A stretch of DNA of 64,000 nucleotides from Acetobacterium paludosum (GTDB taxonomy: Bacteria > Bacillota > Clostridia > Eubacteriales > Eubacteriaceae): NCBI RefSeq assembly GCF_008086595.1, contig NZ_RXYA01000015.1, positions 1-64,000 on the forward strand, given 5' to 3'. The notes under the pieces were generated by a model. That model searched no databases and had not been told where the DNA came from. It was given only the letters and a program-made list of their open reading frames with translations. Below, piece after piece: positions 55,220 to 64,000 of the stretch. The position numbers were made by a program, and so were the translations under genes. How positions within the stretch are numbered: position 1 is the first letter of the stretch; each line of letters opens with the position of its first letter.

Positions 55220-56944
55220 TCAGTCTGGTTCATATTTGATTAATGCAAAGGCATTGACATCAAACAAACCCAGATCGGTCAGACGGAGGGACGGGATAAC
55301 CGGCAATGCCATAAATGATAAAGTGATAAAGGGGTCAACTCCGGTTGGAATACCAAGATCGTGAGCATATGCTACCAGGGAAGCTATCTTTTTCTGTACC
55401 GTTTCACCGGAGTCAAGACTCATGAGTCCGGCAATGGGCAAGGGAACTGAACCGAGAACGGCATGTTCAGAGACAACAACATAACCACCATTTATTTCAG
55501 ATAAACAGTCCACGGCTAGTAGAATATCGGCATCGTTATCGCCAGCGACAATGATGTTGTGTGAATCATGAGCAACCGTGGTGGCAATAGCACCTTTCTT
55601 TATTCCGAAACCTTTAATAGCGGCAACCCTCACATTTCCGGTATTTCGATGCCGCTCAATCACACAAAGTTTGGTGTAGGTTTCATTGGGTACAAAGTTG
55701 CTTTCGTCGCTGGGGAGGGACTCGAAAAGATGGTTGGTTTCAATTTGATTGGGAATCAGTTCGATCACGTGATTTTTTTTATAAACTGGCAGTTTGAGTT
55801 TTGCTGGTGACAATTCATGAATATGGACCGAATTAAGCAAACGAGGGTCGATGGTGTCCCCGGTTGTATTGTCAAAACGATATTGCTCAAGCGGTTTTCC
55901 ATCCTTATAGACACTTTCAACTGTCATTGATTGGAGATCAGACAGAATGACCAAATCGGCACGGTATCCCGGCGCGATGGCACCAAGTCTTTTTAGTCCA
56001 TAGGCCTGAGCGGCGTTGAGGGTTGCTATTTTTATGGCTTTAATCGGATCCATGCCCAGTTCGATAGCCATTTTAATGTTCCATCGAATATGTCCGTCAC
56101 GATGAATATCCTCCAGATGCTTGTCATCTGTACAAAAGAGAAAGCGGTCCAGGGGAAGACCGGAGTCCAATAAACCGGTGACAATCGCGCGGAGATTTTT
56201 GGCAGCGGAACCCTCCCTGATAAGAATTCGTATTCCGGCTGCTGATTTTTCATAAGCTTCCTCAAAGGAGGTGGATTCATGATCACTTTCAATCCCGGCA
56301 CATGCGTAAGCCTGAAGAGCCTTTCCTGAGAGTCCAGGGGCATGACCATCACAGATTTTATCACGACAAAGCGTGAGCTTTTCAAGAATAACGGGATCCC
56401 CAGCAAGGACATTGGGAAAACACATTACTTCACCTAGACCAAGAATACGGGGATGATTAAGATAAGGCGTCATGTCGTTCACCAAAAATGCACCGCTGCC
56501 GTTGGTTTCAAATTCAGTGGCTGGAACTGAAGAAGGAAGCATGATATATACATTTAGAGGAATATTTTCGGTCGTATTTAGTAGATAGTCCAGTCCTATT
56601 GTCCCGGCCATATTTACAATTTCATGAGGATCCGCAATAATGGTTGTTGTTCCGGACGGCAAAATGGCTTTTGCAAGCTCTAAGGGCGTCACCATGGTTG
56701 ACTCAATATGCATATGCGCGTCAATAAAACCAGGGGAGATAAACTTTCCGGAACAATCAACTTCGTTCAGACCATCATATTGGCCAATACCGACAATGAA
56801 GCCATTAGCAATAGCCAGATCGCCAACAAGAATTTCTTCAGAAAAAAGATTGATGATTTTTGCATTTTTCAGAACAAGATCGGCTTTCTCAAAACCAGCC
56901 GATGCGGCGATGTTTTTCTGTAAAATTTGACTCATTATATTCAT
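55220..56944 (-). CDS. ade: Adenine deaminase
   Basis: A 574-residue amidohydrolase turning adenine into hypoxanthine plus ammonia. Metal sites: HMHIESTM near the N terminus, GHAPGLSG in the middle and DDKHLEDI, with the C-terminal ADC domain (IVAGDNDADILLAVD, GGYVVVSEHAVLGSVPLPI). The start MNIMSQIL at 56944 is preceded by AGGGGGT on the minus strand. It stands alone. Confidence 0.95.
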   Translation of the reverse strand: MNIMSQILQKNIAASAGFEKADLVLKNAKIINLFSEEILVGDLAIANGFIVGIGQYDGLNEVDCSGKFISPGFIDAHMHIESTMVTPLELAKAILPSGTTTIIADPHEIVNMAGTIGLDYLLNTTENIPLNVYIMLPSSVPATEFETNGSGAFLVNDMTPYLNHPRILGLGEVMCFPNVLAGDPVILEKLTLCRDKICDGHAPGLSGKALQAYACAGIESDHESTSFEEAYEKSAAGIRILIREGSAAKNLRAIVTGLLDSGLPLDRFLFCTDDKHLEDIHRDGHIRWNIKMAIELGMDPIKAIKIATLNAAQAYGLKRLGAIAPGYRADLVILSDLQSMTVESVYKDGKPLEQYRFDNTTGDTIDPRLLNSVHIHELSPAKLKLPVYKKNHVIELIPNQIETNHLFESLPSDESNFVPNETYTKLCVIERHRNTGNVRVAAIKGFGIKKGAIATTVAHDSHNIIVAGDNDADILLAVDCLSEINGGYVVVSEHAVLGSVPLPIAGLMSLDSGETVQKKIASLVAYAHDLGIPTGVDPFITLSFMALPVIPSLRLTDLGLFDVNAFALIKYEPD

Positions 56945-57174
56945 TATCTTACCCCCTTACGCTTACTTCTTACTCTTTTTATTTTTTGAAGCAAACTATT
57001 AATCAATATTATTCCCTTTATTTACAAAAAAATGCATTTTTTATGTTTATATCTCAGAAATAGGTATATAATTATAAAGATAGTAATTTTATCCCGTTGA
57101 CTTCAAATTGCTTATAAATTATTGCGACTAAAATGTAAAAAGCGAAAAGTAATTCCAAGAAAGTGGTGAACAAA

Positions 57175-57780
57175 ATGAAAAAATGGCGGTGCACTGTATG
57201 CGGTTATCAATATGAAGGCGATACTTCTCCGGAAAAATGTCCTATTTGTGGGGTAGGTCCGAATAAATTTGTTTTGGTGGAAGAGATACCAGATGATTTA
57301 CCGGATAAGGAAAGAGAAGCGATTCAAGGATTGTTATTCAATGTCAGTTATGGGTTATATATTATTTCATCAATCTTAGACGAAAAGCTAAATGGAATGG
57401 TATCCAACACCTTCATTCAGATCGCAAATACGCCATTAAAAGCAAGTGTCTGTTTAGGAAAAGAAACCCTTACTTCCGAATATGTAAGAGAATCCGGCGT
57501 ATTTGGAGTTTCAATGTTGGGAAAAGATAATCGTAGCCTGATCAGTCATTTTGGATGTCAGAGCGGAAGAGATGTTGATAAATTTAAAACACTAAGCTAC
57601 ATTACCGGTGAAAAAACAGGTTGCCCAGGGTTGTTGGAAACACTGTGTTTTGTCGAATGTGAAGTTGAACAGACCATCGATTTAGGAACTCATTATATGT
57701 TTATTGGTAAGGTTGTTGATGGCGATGGGTTTAGTAAAGAAGAACCCATGACCTATGCCTATTACCAGACAACTCAATAG
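57175..57780 (+). CDS. Rubredoxin-flavin reductase fusion (high molecular weight rubredoxin-like)
   Basis: A 201-residue protein. Residues 1-40 are a rubredoxin-like zinc/iron ribbon (WRCTVCGYQYEGDTSPEKCPICG) and residues 45-201 a flavin reductase-like domain (FNVSYGLYIISS, SVCLGKETLTSEYVRESGVF, GCPGLLETLCFVECEV). Such proteins pass electrons to A-type flavoproteins for oxygen or nitric oxide removal in anaerobes. In Moorella Hrb the order of the two domains is, as I recall, reversed. The ATG at 57175 is 5 bases after GGTGA; an upstream GTG is less likely. Confidence 0.88.
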   Translation: MKKWRCTVCGYQYEGDTSPEKCPICGVGPNKFVLVEEIPDDLPDKEREAIQGLLFNVSYGLYIISSILDEKLNGMVSNTFIQIANTPLKASVCLGKETLTSEYVRESGVFGVSMLGKDNRSLISHFGCQSGRDVDKFKTLSYITGEKTGCPGLLETLCFVECEVEQTIDLGTHYMFIGKVVDGDGFSKEEPMTYAYYQTTQ

Positions 57781-57786
57781 TTAATA

Positions 57787-57823
57787 AAAAGAAGCCAATG
57801 TGAAAATCACATTGGCTTCTTTT
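57787..57823. terminator. Bidirectional terminator
   Basis: AAAAGAAGCCAATGTG pairs perfectly with CACATTGGCTTCTTTT, separating two convergent genes. Confidence 0.93.
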
Positions 57824-57826
57824 GGG

Positions 57827-58903
57827 TTAGAGCGTAATTTTTTCCTTTAATTCAGGAAATGTTTTTAAGACTGTTTTAACAAGTTTATTGCAACCATGGG
57901 TTAAAACATCTGTTGTAGGTAGATGGTATTCATGCTCATAGGTTTTAATGGTTTCCTTAATAGCTTCATTGCCCATACCTTCATGATTTAGGGTGAGTGC
58001 AATGACTTTTGATTGGGAGAAACCCTCTATAAGCTTGATTTCACTGTTGATTGTAGGCATCTTAAGATAATTGAAATCAATCCGTTGTTTTCGCGTGGGT
58101 GGGTGTTGGAGAATGAAAGCGTCTGGCCTTCCTCCTCGGATAATGGCACATGAGCTGACAAATGCCTGATGACTGAGTGAACCCTGTCCTTCTAAAATGA
58201 TAATATCCGGTTTTTCATGGATATCGGCTTCCATAACGGCGTTTTCTAATTCACCGGTCATGAATTCTGAAGGAATGGCATCCATTGCAATTCCGTATTT
58301 TTCACCTTGAATCAAAGCTGTTTGCCCGGTTCCAATAAATGAAGCGCGCAGGCCCTGTTCTTTTAAAGCTTGAATTAACAGCATGGCGGTGGTTCGTTTA
58401 CCGACGGCACAGTCTGTCCCGAAAATTGCCAGTTTGGGGGTTTTGACTTTCAGAATATCTCCGGTAAAAAGATGAAGATAACGATTAGCCAAAGGTTTTC
58501 GGATATCATAGAGTTTTACATCATAACGCTTGGCTTCGCGTTTGAATTCGGTGTCTTCTGAAATAAATTCATGAAGGCCGTTAACGATGTTCATACCCAT
58601 GGATATCGCTTTGAGAAAAATTCTTCGCTCATCACTTGATAAATAGGTATCTTTGGGTGCAATGCCATAGATAAAGTATTTGGGCAGTTCCGATAATTTA
58701 TTTACGGCATCTCCTAAATCACGATAGATGGGAATGCCATTTTCAGTACCATCCAGAACCTTGCCGGCATCCATACCGTAATGTGTGCTGTCGACCACAC
58801 AGGCGACTTGATATTTTTGAGAACGTCGAATTAAACCGTTTGCTGTTTTTCCATCTGTATCACCAAAATGACCTTCACAGTATACTAAAGCTTTTTCTTT
58901 CAT
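57827..58903 (-). CDS. DUF1611 family protein (P-loop, DgcN-like)
   Basis: A 358-residue protein with a DUF1611 N-terminal domain and a P-loop, TDCAVGKRTTAMLL (about residue 155), then an Asp/Glu-rich ILEGQGSLSHQAF motif. DUF1611 members include DgcN, an N-acetyl-D-glutamate-type synthase, and EpsP-like folds; the substrate here is unknown. The ATG at 58903 (MKEKALVYCEGHFG) follows AAAGGAAG; an earlier in-frame ATG 17 codons upstream is rejected. Confidence 0.85.
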   Translation of the reverse strand: MKEKALVYCEGHFGDTDGKTANGLIRRSQKYQVACVVDSTHYGMDAGKVLDGTENGIPIYRDLGDAVNKLSELPKYFIYGIAPKDTYLSSDERRIFLKAISMGMNIVNGLHEFISEDTEFKREAKRYDVKLYDIRKPLANRYLHLFTGDILKVKTPKLAIFGTDCAVGKRTTAMLLIQALKEQGLRASFIGTGQTALIQGEKYGIAMDAIPSEFMTGELENAVMEADIHEKPDIIILEGQGSLSHQAFVSSCAIIRGGRPDAFILQHPPTRKQRIDFNYLKMPTINSEIKLIEGFSQSKVIALTLNHEGMGNEAIKETIKTYEHEYHLPTTDVLTHGCNKLVKTVLKTFPELKEKITL

Positions 58904-59102
58904 GTTTGAAAACTTCCTTTCGTTGTAACCAGGAACAATTGCTTTAAAAGACAAACTATTTAATTTGGTTTCGATTAAAAAAGGATGGGAATAAAGAGAG
59001 TCCGATATACATCATAATATATTATACCATATAAAGTGATGTCTAAACGGTAACCCACTAGATTTACTTAAAAGAAAATTCCCGGTATCAGAAATAGATA
59101 TT

Positions 59103-59130
59103 AAAAAAGCCTGTTTCCGAGGGCTTTTTT
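59103..59130 (-). terminator. Terminator of the DHHW gene (minus strand)
   Basis: AAAAAAGCC(C) pairs with GGCTTTTTT around TGTTTCCGA; on the minus strand a T run ends the transcript right at the stop codon. Confidence 0.8.
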
Positions 59131-60316
59131 AGATATCATTGAGAACCGGTTCGAGACTTGTATCTCTGAAAAAAGTATTGGCATTATAAAGATATAAAAC
59201 GTCGGTTATATTAGCGTTAGCAATAAGGGTTTCAATGCTGTCATAGTAATAGCGAGGGTCAACAATCGTAATCTCACTATAGAAAGGGGTTAAAAATGGA
59301 ATAAAGGCGTTGGCATAAGAATCCTTAAGCACGAGGAGGTGCTTGCCATTATTGACGGGATTTTTGATCGTAACAATGGGATGATTTCCATCTAAAAAAA
59401 CCGCATATTTATCCTTCCCGGTCAGTTGATCGGAAGCATAAAGAGAAGGTGACTTTTTTTGTTCTTCCACATAAGTGACAACCGAATAGTCGTTATCATT
59501 TTTGGGAATGTAAACATCGATGGTGTCCGTATCCTTGATTGAATAACCACTTTCAGAAACGAGTGCGCCGGAAAAAGAATTCGTTACCGGGTAGACCGTG
59601 TAGGCGTCCAAATCTGGGGTAATACCCATAGATTTGGAAACACCTTGAAAAGAAAGCCAGGCCCCCAGCGTTGTCCAATGATGATCGGTTTTATAATAGA
59701 GTAATTGATCCTTGCTTTCTTCCAGAATGGGCCTTGGGTCAAGGATAACCATGTTTTCATTTAAACTCGATGTAAAGGAATCAATATAATCATTCTGATT
59801 AAGAACCGGCGCATCGGCAGGCAGCTTATCACTATAAATATTGATAGCGGTGGGTACCAGCATAAAGTAGTGCTTAAGTTCAGGATGTTTTGTCACAAAA
59901 TTGTTTAAAGCCATTTTCGTTTTTTCTACATCTGCAGAAGGAAGCGGATTAAAGTTTTCGAGCAAGGTATGATCTTTTCCCAAATAAACACCGTTTGAGA
60001 AATCTTTACCTTCTATTCGATCGGCATCGGTTTTGGCATGAATCCAGAAATTTCGGCCGACCAGTTGATCGGCCGTATACATTTCGACCTTTTTCATGTA
60101 ACGGCCATCCACCACGCTGTCGATGGAAAAACGTGGCAATTGTGTTAAAATTCGGTTTTCAGTTGCGGAAAATTTCACATCCGGCAATAGCAATGTTGCC
60201 AATGGAATTATAATTAAAAGAGCCACAAAAAATGAGCTTAAATAATTGATGTATTTTTTGTAAATAAGAGGGCGGTTATGATGTTCATGAGTACGACTTG
60301 TATTTTGTTTTTGCAT
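59129..60316 (-). CDS. DHHW-motif SGNH-type protein (AlgX/AlgJ-like O-acetylation partner)
   Basis: A 395-residue protein with one N-terminal membrane segment (about residues 28-48) and an extracytoplasmic AlgX/J-like domain with the signature TDHHWTTLGAW (about residue 190) and LVLKDSYANAFIPFL holding the predicted nucleophile serine. Such proteins transfer or position acetyl groups for the adjacent MBOAT acyltransferase. It starts 10 bases after that gene. Confidence 0.9.
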   Translation of the reverse strand: MQKQNTSRTHEHHNRPLIYKKYINYLSSFFVALLIIIPLATLLLPDVKFSATENRILTQLPRFSIDSVVDGRYMKKVEMYTADQLVGRNFWIHAKTDADRIEGKDFSNGVYLGKDHTLLENFNPLPSADVEKTKMALNNFVTKHPELKHYFMLVPTAINIYSDKLPADAPVLNQNDYIDSFTSSLNENMVILDPRPILEESKDQLLYYKTDHHWTTLGAWLSFQGVSKSMGITPDLDAYTVYPVTNSFSGALVSESGYSIKDTDTIDVYIPKNDNDYSVVTYVEEQKKSPSLYASDQLTGKDKYAVFLDGNHPIVTIKNPVNNGKHLLVLKDSYANAFIPFLTPFYSEITIVDPRYYYDSIETLIANANITDVLYLYNANTFFRDTSLEPVLNDI

Positions 60317-60326
60317 AAAGATTCAC

Positions 60327-61727
60327 CTAAAATCTAAAATATAAAAATGGATTATATGTTTCTGTTACTAAATAAGCAATGGATAGGAACATGATAATGC
60401 CATTTAGTCCCAGAGCGGTTGGAACAATCCAACTTTTTTCGGTATGAATAAGTTTCGTGTATAGATTATGAATGAATGGGGTTGAGCAAACACCACAGAT
60501 AATCAATAAAATGAAATTAGTATACAAATAATAAACCCCGGTTGAATCAATCAGTGGTGCACCGGCAGTGAAAAACATGACACTGAGATAATGCAGCGCA
60601 TAGCCCAAGTTTGGACTGGCGAAAAAAACCCAACCGATAATGACAAAAAGCATGGTATATAAACGCTGAAGAAACACGGGTAGTTTTTCCAGAAGAGCAG
60701 ATAGAAACACTTTTTCGATGAAAAGGAGGAGGCCGTAATAAAGACCCCAAATCACAAAATTCCAGCTGGCACCATGCCAGAGCCCGGTGAGAAACCAAAC
60801 GATACAGAGATTTATAAAAAGCCGTGGAATCGGAACTCGATTGCCACCTAATGGAATATAGAGGTACTCTCTAAACCATGTCCCCAAAGAGATATGCCAG
60901 CGTCTCCAAAAATCAGAAACACTTTTTGAAATATAGGGATAGTTAAAATTCTCTAAGTAGTCAAAACCAAACATTTTGGCAAGCCCGATGGCCATATCAG
61001 AATATCCGCTAAAATCGAAATAAATCTGAAAAGTAAAGGCTACAATACCAATCCATGCGGTTAAGATCGACATTTGACCGACATCGATGGCTTGAATCAT
61101 GGTCCAGACATAACCGATATTATTTGCAAGAAGCACTTTTTTGCCAAGACCCTGAATAAAACGTTCAACCCCAATTCCAAATTTTTCCTGATTCACCGGT
61201 CGATTGGAAAGTTGTTCATTAATATCAGTATAGCGAATAATTGGGCCGGCCATGAGTTGCGGAAACATGGTAATATATAATCCGAAGGAAATAATATTCT
61301 TTTGAACAGGTGCTTTTCTAAAATAGATATCAATGAAATAGGATAGAATATGGAAGGTATAAAACGAGATTCCAATAGGTAAAGGAAGCTGAGTATAAGG
61401 AATTCCCAGATTGAAAATCTGATTAATGGTGTCAAGCAGAAATCCCCAGTATTTAAAAAAGAACAGCACCCCAAGGTTTACGATTAAGGTGAGGAAAAAT
61501 AACCGTTTTCGGATATTTGCCGACTTATTATCCATGATCATTCCAATAGAATAGTCGAAAATAATGGTAAAGATCATTAGATAGACATAAACTGGTTCAC
61601 CCCATGCATAGAAAATTAAACTTGCCAACAGCAATACGGCATTTTTTATTTGTTTGGGTACGATGTAGTAAAGACCCAGGGAAATGGGGAGAAATGTAAA
61701 CAAAAACAAAATACTGCTAAAGACCAT
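60327..61727 (-). CDS. MBOAT family O-acyltransferase (AlgI/DltB-like)
   Basis: A 466-residue integral membrane protein with about eleven segments and MBOAT marks: YFDFSGYSDMAIG, DFWRRWHISLGTWFREYLY and the catalytic histidine in GLWHGASWNF (about residue 315). It moves acyl groups across the membrane onto a cell-envelope polymer; the polymer is unknown. The gene order with the DHHW and SGNH genes is that of polysaccharide O-acetylation sets. Confidence 0.95.
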   Translation of the reverse strand: MVFSSILFLFTFLPISLGLYYIVPKQIKNAVLLLASLIFYAWGEPVYVYLMIFTIIFDYSIGMIMDNKSANIRKRLFFLTLIVNLGVLFFFKYWGFLLDTINQIFNLGIPYTQLPLPIGISFYTFHILSYFIDIYFRKAPVQKNIISFGLYITMFPQLMAGPIIRYTDINEQLSNRPVNQEKFGIGVERFIQGLGKKVLLANNIGYVWTMIQAIDVGQMSILTAWIGIVAFTFQIYFDFSGYSDMAIGLAKMFGFDYLENFNYPYISKSVSDFWRRWHISLGTWFREYLYIPLGGNRVPIPRLFINLCIVWFLTGLWHGASWNFVIWGLYYGLLLFIEKVFLSALLEKLPVFLQRLYTMLFVIIGWVFFASPNLGYALHYLSVMFFTAGAPLIDSTGVYYLYTNFILLIICGVCSTPFIHNLYTKLIHTEKSWIVPTALGLNGIIMFLSIAYLVTETYNPFLYFRF

Positions 61728-61742
61728 AGTAACTCCTTGCTA

Positions 61743-62204
61743 TTATTTTTTCATGCTTGCGACAAAGGCATCTTTCAGATCAGTTGCGTTTCGCGAAACG
61801 CAATAAAATAAGGTATTACCAATTATTTTTAGCTCATAATTATCAAGAAGCGCGCATTGTTCAGGGCCATAACCGCTAAAACTCTCCTGCTGTTTTGCCA
61901 CCCGTGTTTCAATCGCATCTTCAGCAAGATCAATTTGAGCCGAATCGTTTGATTTAACAATCAGCATTTCTGATACATCCATATAGTTTGATGGGATATA
62001 GATGAGATATTCGTCAAAATCATTGGCGTTTAATCCATAAAAACGTTTTAAATCTTTTCCTTCACCTTTTACCATACCCAAATCACTAACAGAAGCTAAA
62101 AGATCTGTTTCTATATCAGTCAAAGAACGGTTGCTGTTGTGCTGGCAGCCAAGAAGAGGGAAAGTCAGTATTATAATAAGTATCATGATGGAGAATTTTT
62201 TCAT
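61743..62204 (-). CDS. DUF4358 lipoprotein
   Basis: A 153-residue lipoprotein: signal peptide with lipobox LLGC (Cys20), then a DUF4358 domain (DLGMVKGEGKDLKRFYGLN, EYLIYIPSNYMDVSEMLIV, DAIETRVAKQQESFSGYGPEQ). DUF4358 proteins usually sit next to MBOAT-AlgX sets; role unknown. Confidence 0.9.
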   Translation of the reverse strand: MKKFSIMILIIILTFPLLGCQHNSNRSLTDIETDLLASVSDLGMVKGEGKDLKRFYGLNANDFDEYLIYIPSNYMDVSEMLIVKSNDSAQIDLAEDAIETRVAKQQESFSGYGPEQCALLDNYELKIIGNTLFYCVSRNATDLKDAFVASMKK

Positions 62205-62219
62205 CAGTTCTTTCCAATT

Positions 62220-62990
62220 CTATAATAATTTTGAAAGGTCACTATTCTTTACCAGGTTATCCAACCACAAGGGATAGAATGCTTTTATCACATGGATGCC
62301 ATCGTCCTCATGGTACTGCGGATTTGTCTTTAACAGGGTATAGGTATCAATATAATGGATGTTTTTGCGGTTAGCCATTTCGATAAGTGCGGCATTATAA
62401 GTTTCAATCTGACTGAATACCGGTTGTTCTTGTAGGACTTTATCCGTAACCGGGAAGATACTGCAAATATAGATTTGAGTGTTTGGCAACTGATCTTGGA
62501 TGGCATTAATTAACTGTTCATAGGAAGCAATATAAGAGTCAAGAGTGCTGTCAGGATGGCTGATGTCATTTAGACCCAATTCAATAAAGAGCGTTCGAGG
62601 AGATAAATCGACTATCTTGGGAACATCTTCTTGACTGTTGTCAATCGATTTTCCAAGAATCGCTACCAGCGAAGATGCTCTCAAATAACCATAAAGTCCT
62701 AAACCTTCAGCGATAGAGTCGCCATAAACGACAGAAGAATCAAACAGATCAGGATAATTACCAGCATCTACTGCTTCATGTTTCATGAAATCAATTTTTT
62801 CTTCCATTGTAAAAAGATCCCTTGATTCCAAAGAGGTCAATTCATCAACTCCGGCTTTGATTTCTGAGTTTTGTTTGGCTATATTCTGGAAGTTCATAAT
62901 AACAACCACGCCAATAATTAGCATCAGGATAATGATCACAACTATTCGGGGAGAGGTCTTAATTTTGCGGATTAGTTTGTTTGTTTTCAA
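62220..62990 (-). CDS. Membrane-anchored SGNH/GDSL hydrolase
   Basis: A 256-residue protein with an N-terminal membrane anchor (about residues 15-33) and an SGNH hydrolase domain: YGDSIAEGLGLYG (block I Ser), the block III Asn in ELGLNDI, and DGIH (block V Asp-His). Probably an acetyl- or acyl-esterase/transferase outside the cell, first gene of the four-gene minus-strand set. Confidence 0.92.
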   Translation of the reverse strand: MKTNKLIRKIKTSPRIVVIIILMLIIGVVVIMNFQNIAKQNSEIKAGVDELTSLESRDLFTMEEKIDFMKHEAVDAGNYPDLFDSSVVYGDSIAEGLGLYGYLRASSLVAILGKSIDNSQEDVPKIVDLSPRTLFIELGLNDISHPDSTLDSYIASYEQLINAIQDQLPNTQIYICSIFPVTDKVLQEQPVFSQIETYNAALIEMANRKNIHYIDTYTLLKTNPQYHEDDGIHVIKAFYPLWLDNLVKNSDLSKLL

Positions 62991-63111
62991 AGGGATTCAC
63001 CTTCAATTGTTATTTTCATATAGTTAATACAATATCACACATTATGCAGATAATACAACGTTCTTTTTGTAACAAATTAGTTGTTTCAATGTCACAATTT
63101 TGAATGAAAAT

Positions 63112-63150
63112 AAGGGCCGCCGCTCAGAAAATCTCTGAGCAGCGGCCCTT
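63112..63150 (-). terminator. GC-rich terminator after the DUF1667 gene
   Basis: AAGGGCCGC(T)GCTCAGA pairs with TCTGAGC(G)GCGGCCCTT on the minus strand, followed by TTATTTTC. It serves the operon 63170-64000. Confidence 0.88.
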
Positions 63151-63169
63151 GACACTTTAGATTAATAGG

Positions 63170-63535
63170 TTAACATTTGGCCATGGTTTTTGTGGAAACG
63201 ACATTAATACCAAGACCCAAAAGATTTTCAATTATAATATCGCCCGATTTAATGGGGGCATCGACAACGACTTGATTAATGACTTTCATGGCATCAAAAA
63301 TCTTTCCTTTAGGAATAGGTTCGGCTGTCTTTACGGGCAGACGCGGAAGCATGGCATTTCTGACAACAACGGTGGTAGGAATAACCCGAGTTGGGTTGGT
63401 TAGCTCATTGATTGCATATTTGGGACCACGTTTACAGGTATTGCCGGTAACTTCAAAATTGCCGTCATCATTTTTATCCACAACGGTTAACTGACAGCCC
63501 ATGGGGCAAGTGATACAGGTTAGTTCTTTGATCAT
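63170..63535 (-). CDS. DUF1667 domain protein
   Basis: A 121-residue protein with CITCPMGCQLTV (two cysteines) and NTCKRGPKYAINELTNPTRVIPTT, the DUF1667 pattern. It usually lies right after FAD-dependent dehydrogenase genes in glycerol-type operons and may be a small iron-sulfur or redox subunit (inference). It overlaps the gene before it by 4 bases. Confidence 0.93.
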   Translation of the reverse strand: MIKELTCITCPMGCQLTVVDKNDDGNFEVTGNTCKRGPKYAINELTNPTRVIPTTVVVRNAMLPRLPVKTAEPIPKGKIFDAMKVINQVVVDAPIKSGDIIIENLLGLGINVVSTKTMAKC

Positions 63536-64000
63536 TTTTTGGCCTCCTCGACGACAAAACGGATTTCTCCGGCAGGATATTGGGCTAATAGTTCTTTAGC
63601 AATTTTGAAATTGACCATTTCAGCAGGAAGTAATTTTTTCTCCTTTTTTGTGGCAACGAGCTGATCGCCGATATAGGCATTGACAACCCGATCTTTAAAG
63701 ACCTGACGAACACGCATGTAGAAGGTTACATTTTCCTCCACATTTTTCATGGCCACCTGTTGAGGAACGACATAACTGATGCCATTTCCATTAACAGTTG
63801 TAAAAGTGACGTTGGTATCCAACGTTCCCTTTACGTATTTAGCGGCACCTTTGCCGGCAAGAACTGCTTCTTCACTAACAAAATCCACCAGATCATGAAC
63901 GTGGACCACATTACCGCAAGCGAAAACGCCGGGAATGGAGGTTTGGCGAAGTTCTCCAACCACAGATCCATTGGTTCGGTCATCCATTTCAACGCCGGCA
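63532..64000 (-). CDS. NAD(P)/FAD-dependent oxidoreductase, C-terminal part (5' truncated by window edge)
   Basis: The frame is open to the window edge; the visible 156 codons give the C-terminal part: GVFACGNVVHVHDLVDFVSEEA (FAD-binding end of a thioredoxin-reductase-like domain) and a C-terminal extension of about 80 residues with FKIAKELLAQYPAGEI. Paired with DUF1667, as in many Clostridia. The substrate cannot be read from this part; glpA-type glycerol-3-phosphate oxidation operons are the common context. Confidence 0.88.
   Translation of the reverse strand, partial: AGVEMDDRTNGSVVGELRQTSIPGVFACGNVVHVHDLVDFVSEEAVLAGKGAAKYVKGTLDTNVTFTTVNGNGISYVVPQQVAMKNVEENVTFYMRVRQVFKDRVVNAYIGDQLVATKKEKKLLPAEMVNFKIAKELLAQYPAGEIRFVVEEAKK

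Overview
The window is about 64 kb of AT-rich bacterial chromosome from an anaerobic Clostridia-class Firmicute. The unbroken S10-spc-alpha ribosomal run, the HydE and HydG maturases of [FeFe]-hydrogenase, a SAM-I riboswitch in front of a short cobalamin methionine synthase, a rubredoxin-flavin reductase and a raiA-type RNA before hpf all fit the Eubacteriaceae, and the genus Acetobacterium in particular. The genus is inferred from gene content only.

Layout. 1-1.8 kb: end of tuf, a small DUF6483-like gene and a DegV gene. 1.8-17.6 kb: one long co-directional ribosomal cluster from rpsJ to rplQ, including secY, adk, map, a KOW-domain gene, infA, rpmJ and rpoA, with a leader before rpsJ and a second structured spacer before rpsM. 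17.8-22.1 kb: energy-coupling module (ecfA1, ecfA2, ecfT), truA, then rplM-rpsI behind an L13-type leader. 22.2-24 kb: typA. 24.2-31.6 kb: an accessory stretch with membrane proteins, a lipase-like gene, a CmpB-type membrane protein with an internal repeat, and a two-gene cassette of a histidine-poor YjbQ relative followed by an MrcB_N/AAA+ protein, then a CBS gene. 31.8-37.6 kb: cdaA-cdaR (c-di-AMP synthesis), then serC, serA and a DUF1015 gene. 37.6-40.8 kb: a long uncharacterised leader, then a TM1266-type regulator, hydE and hydG. 41-48.3 kb: cardiolipin synthase, raiA RNA plus hpf, a DUF5317 protein with Thr-containing repeats, and secA. 48.4-55.1 kb: prfB with its programmed frameshift, then a sulfur amino acid region: DUF39, NIL-ferredoxin and UPF0280 genes (sulfide-dependent homocysteine synthesis), an Rrf2 regulator, a SAM-I riboswitch and a short MetH. 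55.2-64 kb: adenine deaminase, a rubredoxin-flavin reductase, a DUF1611 protein, an O-acylation gene set (SGNH, DUF4358, MBOAT, DHHW), and the start of a FAD oxidoreductase/DUF1667 pair.

How the parts work together. The first third is translation machinery, controlled at leaders. The sulfur block reads as a continuous route from sulfide to homocysteine to methionine with SAM feedback. HydE/HydG build the hydrogenase H-cluster. The four-gene minus-strand set at 59.1-63.0 kb probably O-acetylates a cell-surface polymer. The least explained pieces are the YjbQ-like/MrcB_N-AAA+ cassette and the leader RNA before the hydrogenase maturation genes. No tRNA, rRNA, CRISPR array, transposase or prophage gene was seen.
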